From Sediminicola luteus (lineage in GTDB: Bacteria; Bacteroidota; Bacteroidia; Flavobacteriales; Flavobacteriaceae): 64,000 bases of DNA. Shown here piece by piece: positions 35,845 to 42,813 of the stretch (positions are counted from its first letter, which is position 1; the number at the start of each line of letters is the position of its first letter). The position numbers and the translations under genes were made by a program. The stretch lies in contig NZ_NBWU01000001.1 in NCBI RefSeq assembly GCF_002514735.1, positions 558,001 through 622,000 on the forward strand, written 5' to 3'. The notes beneath the pieces are model-generated. The model was not told the origin of the DNA, ran no database searches, and was given only the letters and a program-made list of their open reading frames with translations.

Positions 35845-36237
35845 TTAGGCTTTGGGAGGCTGGAAAATACCTCGAGGTTCGAAAAGTGAATGCAGATTCT
35901 CGTAGCTAAATATCTTGGTTCGCTGTTCCATAAGCACCAAACGTGGCCTTTCCATTTCTAAAAAAGGGGCTGTTAATGCCAGTTCGGCTACATGGGTCGC
36001 TTTTTGGAAAGGCAAGGCCCCATGTTGCTCTTTTTCTTCTTGATGGTTCTTTTCGTGATCTTCCTTTTGTTCTCCGTAATGCTTAGATAAAAAGGTTAAA
36101 AAATCGTCTCCATAGGTTTGTTGGTGGAATCGGGCATGCTCTACCAATTCATTGAATTGAATTATGTCACGGGCCCCAACACCAAGCGCCTGAAGCAGTA
36201 CCAAATTTGCCAAGAGTATGTGAAACATGCGTAACAT
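35845..36237 (-). CDS. Small His-rich exported protein leading the metal-efflux operon
   Basis: 130 residues with an N-terminal hydrophobic signal (MLRMFHILLANLVLLQALGVGA). The middle (about 30-75) is full of His, Glu and Lys: VEHARFHQQTYGDDFLTFL, then SKHYGEQKEDHEKNHQEEKEQHG, a likely metal-binding stretch. I recall similar proteins at the head of CzcA-TolC operons in other flavobacteria, always without a name. It may sense or buffer metal in the periplasm; that is inference from composition and position. It is the first gene of the operon, 46 bp after a -7 box. Confidence 0.75.
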   Translation of the reverse strand: MLRMFHILLANLVLLQALGVGARDIIQFNELVEHARFHQQTYGDDFLTFLSKHYGEQKEDHEKNHQEEKEQHGALPFQKATHVAELALTAPFLEMERPRLVLMEQRTKIFSYENLHSLFEPRGIFQPPKA

Positions 36238-36282
36238 CTCTCGAAATTAGGGAAAATAGGTGATGCAGAAACCTCAGACCCA

Positions 36283-36290
36283 CAAATTTA
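36283..36290 (-). promoter_or_regulatory. -7 box of the metal-efflux operon
   Basis: On the minus strand TAAATTTG matches TAnnTTTG exactly and ends 45 bp before the ATG of the His-rich protein. No sigma-54 GG-N10-GC pattern is seen here. Confidence 0.45.
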
Positions 36291-36323
36291 GGTTTGGTCT
36301 AAATAGATTGGGAACCATGGCCC

Positions 36324-37667
36324 TTATGGAAAAAACAAAGTAAATCTAGTGCCCTTGCCCAATACCGAATACACTTTGATGGTACCGCCATGTAAGTGCA
36401 TAATCTGTCTCGACAGGCTTAAGCCAATACCCGACCCCCCTTCTTTGGTCGTAAAGAAAGGCACAAAGATCTCGTCGAGTAATTCGGGGGCAATACCGGG
36501 GCCATTGTCCAACACCGAAACAAAGGTGCCGCCATCTTCCGTTTTACCCGCACTAAGTTTTAGCTCGCCATCGGGTTGCCCGTTTAGGGCCTGTAGGGCA
36601 TTTTTACATAAGTTAATCAATACCAGGGCCATCTGTTTGCCATCGATGAACAAGGTCAGGTCTTCGGGTTCGCAATCTACGGTAAACCGTAATTGCTCGT
36701 TCATATCGGGCACTAGTAAGGTCTTGATGTCGGTTAGCAAAATAGAGGCTTTAACCAAGACCTTATCAGGCTTGGGCAGGTTTAAAAAGTTTCGGTACGA
36801 TTGCACGAACTCCATCAAGTTTTGCCCTTGCATTTTTATTACCCCTAGGCCTTTTACGGTATTGCGCCATTGATCCGAACTTAACTCTACGGACGTCTCC
36901 CCCGTTTCGGGAAAGTACTTCATTATGGATTCCGAGATCGAGGTTATCGGGGTAATGGTGTTCATAATCTCGTGGGTTAGCACCCGGATCAAGCGTACCC
37001 AAGAATCGGTTTCCTTCTCGTCCAATTCTTGATGGATGTCCTGGGCCACGACCAACAATAACTCATCGTGGTTCAAGGCCAATTGGGTAGCCTTAAGTGA
37101 AATCTGTTTCTTGCCCCTTTCGTTACTGAGCTGCACCAATTTTCGTTTAAAAACTTGATTACCCTCGAACAGGGCATAGAGCTTTTCGTCTACCTGTTTT
37201 AGTTGTTTAATATGGTTCAACGGATGGTAATCGAGTAGCCCTTCTATGGTACTATTGGCAAAAAGGATATGGCCTTTTTTATTGATGGTCATAATGCCTA
37301 TATCGGCCTGTTTTATGATTTCTTCATAATACTGCTCTTGGGCCTGCTTTTTTAAATGGATGTCTTGGATCATGGCATTGACCCGATTCAGGCTATGGTT
37401 AAGCTCTTCCAGAGACTTAACACTGAGCTTCTCAGGAAATCGTAAACTAAAATCCTCATTTTTTAGGGCATCGAAGAAATAGGCGATCTTTCGGTTGGTC
37501 TGGTTTACATACCGAATCAGGTAATACGATTGTACCACCAGGGCGAATAAGAAAAGAAAGGCTTGAATGTATTGGCCATCAAAATATAAATAAGCCGCCA
37601 GTACCGCCGAGACCACGATAAACAAAATACGGCCAATAAGCTGCAGATAAATATGCCTACTGATCAT
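36324..37667 (-). CDS. Membrane sensor histidine kinase (NtrY-like)
   Basis: 447 residues. Two membrane helices (about 10-30 and 36-53) with almost no periplasmic loop suggest sensing in or at the membrane. A HAMP-like helix and a PAS domain (about 112-215) follow. The phosphoacceptor is H232 (VLTHEIMNTITPITS), and the ATPase part shows the N box NLCKNALQAL and DNGPGIAP, FFTTKEGGSGIGLSL. Its ATG overlaps the TGA of the response regulator by 4 nt (ATGA), so they form one two-component system. It lies between the metal-efflux operon and the divergent sigma-54-driven export operon. Confidence 0.92.
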   Translation of the reverse strand: MISRHIYLQLIGRILFIVVSAVLAAYLYFDGQYIQAFLFLFALVVQSYYLIRYVNQTNRKIAYFFDALKNEDFSLRFPEKLSVKSLEELNHSLNRVNAMIQDIHLKKQAQEQYYEEIIKQADIGIMTINKKGHILFANSTIEGLLDYHPLNHIKQLKQVDEKLYALFEGNQVFKRKLVQLSNERGKKQISLKATQLALNHDELLLVVAQDIHQELDEKETDSWVRLIRVLTHEIMNTITPITSISESIMKYFPETGETSVELSSDQWRNTVKGLGVIKMQGQNLMEFVQSYRNFLNLPKPDKVLVKASILLTDIKTLLVPDMNEQLRFTVDCEPEDLTLFIDGKQMALVLINLCKNALQALNGQPDGELKLSAGKTEDGGTFVSVLDNGPGIAPELLDEIFVPFFTTKEGGSGIGLSLSRQIMHLHGGTIKVYSVLGKGTRFTLFFP

Positions 37668-39025
37668 GTCCCTTTTTTGATTTTGTTATATAAGGTCTGT
37701 CGCGATATACCCAGTTCGTCCGCCGCTGCGGAATAATTGCCCCCATGACGGTCGAGGGCGGTTTGGATCATTAACCACTCCATCTCCTCCAAAGTCCTTG
37801 GCGACCCCGTACTTGGGTTGGCAGCTTTGTTGCTCAACAAAAAATCATCGGGTTTCAAAACTTTACCCTCTCCCAAGATTACCGCCCTTTCCAAGGTATG
37901 CAATAATTCGCGAATGTTTCCGGGCCAAGGATAAGCCATTAACTTTTCTTGGGCCGCTTGATTTATACGTAACCCCGACTTCCCATATTTGTTCATATAA
38001 CGGCTCAAAAAGAACTCTGCCAAGACCAAGATATCATCGCCTCGGTCGCGCAGTGCCGGTACTTTTATCTGGATCGTGTTGATACGGTAGAGGAGATCTT
38101 CGCGAAACAGGCCATCGGCTACCATTTGTTCCAGGTCACAATTGGTGGCGCACACCAACCGAATGTCTACCGGTATAGGCTTGTTGGAACCTACCCTAAC
38201 GATTTCCTTTTTCTGAATGGCCGATAAAAGCTTGGCCTGGGTCTGTAGCGAAAGATTACCGATCTCATCTAAAAAGAGGGTGCCGCCTTGGGCCGCCTCA
38301 AACTTACCGGCCCTATCTTCCTTGGCATCGGTAAAGGCCCCTTTGGTATGCCCGAACAATTCGCTTTCGAACAGACTCTCGGTCACCGCGCCCATATCCA
38401 CACCAATGAATATTTCATCTTTACGGCCCGAACTAAGGTGCAATTCGCGGGCAATGAGCTCCTTACCAGTACCATTTTCACCAGTAATGAGCACATTGAC
38501 ATCGGTTTTGGCCACTTTATGCACCAAGTTCATCACTTGGTTCAGGGCCTTGGAGTTCCCTACGATAAAATCGTTTCCCTTATTGATATGTTGTTTGAGG
38601 GAATGCTGTTTTTTCTTTAAGGAGTCTATTTCTTTTTTAGAATTGCGCAAGGCCAAGGCCGACTTGACCGTAGCCAAAAGCTTATCGTTATTCCAAGGTT
38701 TTAAGATAAAATCGGCGGCGCCCTCTTTTAAGGCCTGAACGGCCAAATCGACCGCACCGTAGGCTGTCATCATTATTACCGAGGTCTCAGGACTCTTCTT
38801 GCGGATCTCACGTAACCAAAACAGACCCTCATTCCCACTGTTTACCCCGGCCGAAAAATTCATATCCAACAAAACGATATCATAACTCGCCAAATTAGGA
38901 TAAGACGAAATTTGGTTGGGATTGGAAATGGTATTGACCTCACTATATTCGAATTGCAATAAGATTTCCAAGGCGCTTAACACGCTCTTGTTGTCGTCTA
39001 CCACTAAAATTTTTGCCGCTACCAT
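37664..39025 (-). CDS. NtrC-family sigma-54-dependent response regulator
   Basis: 453 residues. The receiver domain has the phosphorylation site D54 (VLLDMNF) with acidic D10/D11 and the Lys in ILKPWNN. The AAA+ domain has Walker A GENGTGKE (about 178-185) and the sigma-54 contact loop as GAFTDA instead of the canonical GAFTGA, a change seen in other Bacteroidota regulators. The C terminus is a Fis-type HTH (NYSAAADELGISRQTLYNKIKK). It faces the export operon across 248 bp that hold a GG-N10-GC promoter, so that operon is the obvious target. Confidence 0.93.
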   Translation of the reverse strand: MVAAKILVVDDNKSVLSALEILLQFEYSEVNTISNPNQISSYPNLASYDIVLLDMNFSAGVNSGNEGLFWLREIRKKSPETSVIMMTAYGAVDLAVQALKEGAADFILKPWNNDKLLATVKSALALRNSKKEIDSLKKKQHSLKQHINKGNDFIVGNSKALNQVMNLVHKVAKTDVNVLITGENGTGKELIARELHLSSGRKDEIFIGVDMGAVTESLFESELFGHTKGAFTDAKEDRAGKFEAAQGGTLFLDEIGNLSLQTQAKLLSAIQKKEIVRVGSNKPIPVDIRLVCATNCDLEQMVADGLFREDLLYRINTIQIKVPALRDRGDDILVLAEFFLSRYMNKYGKSGLRINQAAQEKLMAYPWPGNIRELLHTLERAVILGEGKVLKPDDFLLSNKAANPSTGSPRTLEEMEWLMIQTALDRHGGNYSAAADELGISRQTLYNKIKKGT

Positions 39026-39036
39026 ATTAGTTGTCG

Positions 39037-39053
39037 AATGTCAAAAGTCAAAT
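39037..39053. repeat. 17-nt dispersed repeat, copy 2 (inverted)
   Basis: AATGTCAAAAGTCAAAT is the exact reverse complement of the sequence at 12505-12521. It lies 12 bp upstream of the response-regulator ATG. Confidence 0.5.
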
Positions 39054-39128
39054 GTCGAAAGCCTTTTAAGTACAAGGCCAAGAACATTGAACTAAAACTA
39101 CATCATCGGAACATGTCAATCAAACCAC

Positions 39129-39168
39129 TGTAAAATTATTTGACACTTAGTGTACAACTTTTTTACAC
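39129..39168. promoter_or_regulatory. Candidate enhancer site of the response regulator
   Basis: This stretch holds nested inverted repeats: ACACT-T-AGTGT (39143-39153), GTGTA-N9-TACAC (39150-39168) and TGTAAAA/TTTTACA (39129-39167). It is about 90-130 bp upstream of the expected sigma-54 start site, the usual distance for NtrC-type binding. Confidence 0.5.
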
Positions 39169-39232
39169 CACATACAGGGTCAGCACTAAAATACAGCCGT
39201 CAATTACCTCATTTTGTGCTGTTTACGGTTTT

Positions 39233-39248
39233 TGGCACGGCTATAGCT
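39233..39248 (+). promoter_or_regulatory. Sigma-54 promoter of the export operon
   Basis: TGGCACGGCTATAGCT has the invariant GG (39234-39235) and GC (39246-39247) exactly 10 bp apart and the full TGGCACG -24 box. The TolC ATG is 26 bp downstream. Confidence 0.8.
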
Positions 39249-39273
39249 AACATTCTGGCATAGCATCAAAAAA

Positions 39274-40623
39274 ATGAAGCATTACCTGATTTTTATTTTA
39301 TCCCTCTCTCTTTTGGCACTGCAAAGCTTACAGGCCCAAAAGAAATGGAACTTGGACGAATGTATCGCCTATGCCCTGGAGCACAATCTACAGTTGAACG
39401 ATTTTGACCTGACCGAAGACTCCAATAAGGAAACCTACAGACAATCGGTTCGGGAATTGTTGCCCACGGTAAATGGAGCTACCAATTACAACATCAATTA
39501 TGGTAGGTCGGTAGACCCGGACGACAACTCGTTTATCAATACCGATTTCTTTTCGAACAATTACTCCATCGGCGCTTCGGTAGATCTTTTCCGCGGGTTT
39601 CAAAAAATGAACGCCATCAAAGCTTCTAAGTTTTTGTACCTAGCTGCCCAAGAAGATTTGGTGCAACAGAAGTACCTCTTGGCCTTTCGGGTAATGTCTG
39701 CCTATTACGACATTCACTTTTTTCAGGGTATGGTCACCAACTCCAAAGAACAATTAGGTATTTCGGAAGCCAATTACGCCTTAGTTGAAAAACAAGTGGA
39801 ACTCGGCCTAAAAGCCGGGGCCGATCTTTATGAGGCCGAATCGTTATTGCTAACCGATCAACTCACCCTGACCCAAAATGAAAATGCCTTGGAAACGGCG
39901 GTCTTGGTATTAAGTCGGGAAATGAATCTGACCGATACCGCTGACTTGGAATTGACACCTTATCTAGAAACCGCCCAAAAACTGGATACCGTTCAGAATC
40001 TGGACAAAGAAGACGTTTTCGAAACCGCCATGGGCTTTGTACCCATGATCCAAGCCCAAAAACACCGCCTGGCCGCTGCCAAAAAAAGCCTGGCACAGGC
40101 CCGGGGTAGCCTATCGCCAACCCTAGCCCTGAATGCCGGCTGGCAAACCGGGTATTTTGAGACCCGTACCGATTCGGAAACCGGTGAGGTGTTGCCTTTC
40201 AAGAACCAATTTAAAGATAATGCCAATAGTTATGTAGGCGCCTCTTTAAATATTCCCATTAGTAACCGCTGGTCGCGACGGTCTCAGGTAAAGCAGCAAA
40301 AAATAGCCTTGGAAAGGGCCAAGAACCAAATGGACGTTCAAGAACAAGAGCTATACAATATCGTACAAAAATTGGTGCAGGACCATCGCTCGTTCAGTGA
40401 TCAGTTGGCCCAAAGCTATAAACAAATGGAATCTCAGGAACTGGCCTTTACCATTGCACAAAAACGCTACGAAAAAGGCCTTATCAACGCACTAGAGCTT
40501 ACCCAGGCGAAAAACCTTTTTGCCAATGCGCAGAACGAAAACCTTCAGGTGCGTCTGAGAAAAATAGTAAACCAAAGTACCTTGGACTTCTATAGGGGGG
40601 TCTCTGAATTGAATATTAACTAG
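39274..40623 (+). CDS. TolC family outer-membrane efflux protein
   Basis: 449 residues with a signal peptide (MKHYLIFILSLSLLALQSLQAQ). The mature part has the TolC pattern: WNLDECIAYALEHNLQLND at the start, two long coiled-coil arms (about 170-240 and 340-440) and the repeat of helical hairpins (KRYEKGLINALELTQAKNLFANAQ). It provides the outer-membrane channel for the MacA/MacB-type exporter encoded next. First gene behind the sigma-54 promoter. Confidence 0.92.
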   Translation: MKHYLIFILSLSLLALQSLQAQKKWNLDECIAYALEHNLQLNDFDLTEDSNKETYRQSVRELLPTVNGATNYNINYGRSVDPDDNSFINTDFFSNNYSIGASVDLFRGFQKMNAIKASKFLYLAAQEDLVQQKYLLAFRVMSAYYDIHFFQGMVTNSKEQLGISEANYALVEKQVELGLKAGADLYEAESLLLTDQLTLTQNENALETAVLVLSREMNLTDTADLELTPYLETAQKLDTVQNLDKEDVFETAMGFVPMIQAQKHRLAAAKKSLAQARGSLSPTLALNAGWQTGYFETRTDSETGEVLPFKNQFKDNANSYVGASLNIPISNRWSRRSQVKQQKIALERAKNQMDVQEQELYNIVQKLVQDHRSFSDQLAQSYKQMESQELAFTIAQKRYEKGLINALELTQAKNLFANAQNENLQVRLRKIVNQSTLDFYRGVSELNIN

Positions 40624-40668
40624 AAAGAAAGATTTCCACCTTCGCGGAAATGTAAAGACAATATATAT

Positions 40669-41919
40669 ATGGACATACAATTAGAAAAGAAGAAAGGTAT
40701 TAAACCGAAGCAGATAGCCTATATCGTAATTGGGGCGTTGCTACTTTTCCTTGGCTATAAAATGGCCTTCGGCAATTCATTGGCCACCTTTCGTACCGAT
40801 GCCGATAAAATATCGATAGCAACGGTCAATCCCGGAAAATTTGATGACTACATTACTATAAATGGCAACGTAGCCCCGATCTCCACTATTTTTATGGATG
40901 CCTATGAAGGGGGCCGGGTTACCGAAAAACTAATAGAAGAAGGAGCCACGGTTAAAAAAGGGGACATTATCTTAAAGTTAGAGAATATGAACCTGTATGA
41001 GCAGATCTTGGCCAGTGAAAGTAATTTGGCCTTAAAACAGAACGATCTTCGTTCTACCAAACTCACCTTCGATTCGCGTCAGGTAGAAGGAAAAAAAGCC
41101 CTGGCTACGGCCTATTACGACCTGCAACGCCTAAAGCGTAGTTTTGAACAAAATCAAGAACTTTTTGACGAAGAGTTGGTTTCCAAGGAAGTGTATCTTA
41201 CCTCCAAAGAAGATTACGAACTTTCCCAAAAACAATACGAAATCGTAAAACTACAGACCGAACAAGACGACGAGATGCGCAAAACCTCCTTGGCCGGTCT
41301 TGATACCGACCTAAGTCGCATGCAAAAAACCCTGGGCATGGTATACCAGCGCTTAGATCATTTGAACGTGAGGGCGCCCGCCGACGGACAATTGGGCTTT
41401 TTAGATGCCGAAATCGGACAAAACATTAGCCAAGGCCAGCGTATTGGCCAAATCAATGTATTAACCGACTATAAAATCGAAGCCGAAATAGATGAACATT
41501 ATATAGACCGGGTAAAACGTGATCTTACCGCTAGTTTCGAACGCAATGGTGAAACCTTTGAACTACGGTTGCGCAAGGTGTACCCTGAAGTAAGGAACGG
41601 CAGGTTTAAGGTAGACCTGGTTTTTACCGATGCCAAACCCGAAACCATTAGGACCGGCCAGAGCTATAATATTAAATTGCAGTTGGGCGCCTCTTCGGAT
41701 GCTTTGTTATTACCCAAAGGGAGCTTTTTCCAAAGTACGGGCGGTCAATGGATATTCGTGTTGAACCCGAACGGTAACGAAGCCATAAAAAGGCCTATTC
41801 GCGTGGGTAAACAAAACTCTAGGTATTACGAGGTTATGGAAGGCTTGGAAGCCGGCGAAAAAGTAATCACCTCAAACTATGAAACCTTTGGTGAGGCCGA
41901 ACGTATCGTATTAAAATAG
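40669..41919 (+). CDS. Periplasmic adaptor of MacA/HlyD type
   Basis: 416 residues. One N-terminal membrane anchor (about 13-32, PKQIAYIVIGALLLFLGYKMAFG) is followed by the barrel-sandwich half (AYEGGRVTEKLIEEGATVKKGDIIL), a long coiled-coil (about 115-225), the second half (NVRAPADGQLGFLDAEIGQNISQGQRI) and the beta-barrel. It links MacB-type permeases with TolC. It lies 45 bp after tolC in the same operon. Confidence 0.9.
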   Translation: MDIQLEKKKGIKPKQIAYIVIGALLLFLGYKMAFGNSLATFRTDADKISIATVNPGKFDDYITINGNVAPISTIFMDAYEGGRVTEKLIEEGATVKKGDIILKLENMNLYEQILASESNLALKQNDLRSTKLTFDSRQVEGKKALATAYYDLQRLKRSFEQNQELFDEELVSKEVYLTSKEDYELSQKQYEIVKLQTEQDDEMRKTSLAGLDTDLSRMQKTLGMVYQRLDHLNVRAPADGQLGFLDAEIGQNISQGQRIGQINVLTDYKIEAEIDEHYIDRVKRDLTASFERNGETFELRLRKVYPEVRNGRFKVDLVFTDAKPETIRTGQSYNIKLQLGASSDALLLPKGSFFQSTGGQWIFVLNPNGNEAIKRPIRVGKQNSRYYEVMEGLEAGEKVITSNYETFGEAERIVLK

Positions 41920-41936
41920 AGGCCCCTCCCCTAAAT

Positions 41937-41957
41937 CCCCTCCCCAAAGGGGTGGGG
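41937..41957. repeat. C-run/G-run hairpin element after the adaptor gene
   Basis: CCCCTCCCC-AAA-GGGGTGGGG pairs with one T-T mismatch and is followed by ACTTGAAAAAAAA. A C-rich tail (GGCCCCTCCCCTAAAT) leads into it from the stop codon. Confidence 0.5.
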
Positions 41958-42038
41958 ACTTGAAAAAAAAGCATACGTAACAAAATAAGATGAGCACCAT
42001 CTTTAAACAAAAAGAAGAAACATAAAAAACGAAATAGC

Positions 42039-42734
42039 ATGATAACTATAAAGAACCTTAAAAAGAGCTTTAGGACCGAGGAGGTAGAGACCCTGGCCCT
42101 TAACAATGTGAACCTAACCGTAGAAGAAGGGGAGTTTGCCGCTATTATGGGCCCTTCGGGATGTGGTAAATCTACTTTATTGAACATTATAGGTATGTTG
42201 GACAACCCCACCGAAGGTAGCTACAACTTTGCCGGGCACGAAGTAGCCGGACTTAAAGAAAGTCAGCGTACCCAATTGCGTAAAGGAAACTTGGGCTTCG
42301 TTTTCCAAAGCTTTAATCTTATCGACGAACTTACCGTTTACGAAAATGTTGAACTGCCATTGATCTATCTGAAAATGAGTAAGGCCGAACGTAAGCAAAA
42401 AGTACGCGAGGTATTGGAACGCATGAAGATCGCCCATCGCGAAAAGCATTTTCCACAGCAGTTATCGGGCGGACAACAACAAAGGGTGGCTATCTCTAGG
42501 GCCGTAGTAACCAACCCCAAACTAATTTTGGCCGATGAGCCTACCGGTAACCTAGATTCCAAAAACGGAATCGAGGTCATGAACCTACTTACCGAACTTA
42601 ACCAAGAAGGGGCCACCATTGTTATGGTAACCCACTCTGACCGCGATTCGCACTATGCCCATAGGGTTATAAACCTATTCGACGGACAGATTGTAACCGA
42701 AAGTAAAAACAGGGCCGTGGGCGCTGCTTTATAA
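42039..42734 (+). CDS. MacB-type ABC transporter ATPase (first)
   Basis: 231 residues. Complete ABC motifs: Walker A GPSGCGKST (38-46), Q-loop GFVFQSF, signature LSGGQQQR, Walker [14 protein letters not shown]-loop in VMVTHSDRD. It belongs to the LolD/MacB group, which power FtsX-type permeases in mechanotransmission rather than membrane transport. It precedes five FtsX-type permeases and is the only fully canonical ATPase of the array. Confidence 0.95.
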   Translation: MITIKNLKKSFRTEEVETLALNNVNLTVEEGEFAAIMGPSGCGKSTLLNIIGMLDNPTEGSYNFAGHEVAGLKESQRTQLRKGNLGFVFQSFNLIDELTVYENVELPLIYLKMSKAERKQKVREVLERMKIAHREKHFPQQLSGGQQQRVAISRAVVTNPKLILADEPTGNLDSKNGIEVMNLLTELNQEGATIVMVTHSDRDSHYAHRVINLFDGQIVTESKNRAVGAAL

Positions 42735-42760
42735 GAGTTTATTCATCAATCAATCACAAT

Positions 42761-42795
42761 CAGACCTGACAGGTTTTAGAAACCTGTCAGGTCTG
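42761..42795. repeat. Palindromic repeat copy 1
   Basis: Perfect inverted repeat with 16-nt arms (CAGACCTGACAGGTTT and its complement) around TAG. It ends 18 bp before the ATG of the first permease. Confidence 0.85.
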
Positions 42796-42813
42796 AAAAA
42801 CGAAACGAAAACC

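Noticed and set aside
36349-36873. Open frame of 174 codons antisense to the histidine kinase
   Set aside because: It mirrors the conserved ATPase domain of the kinase; codon-shadow composition.
38217-38738. Open frame of 173 codons antisense to the response regulator
   Set aside because: It covers the conserved AAA+ domain in the opposite strand and is Ser/Leu-rich as expected for a shadow.
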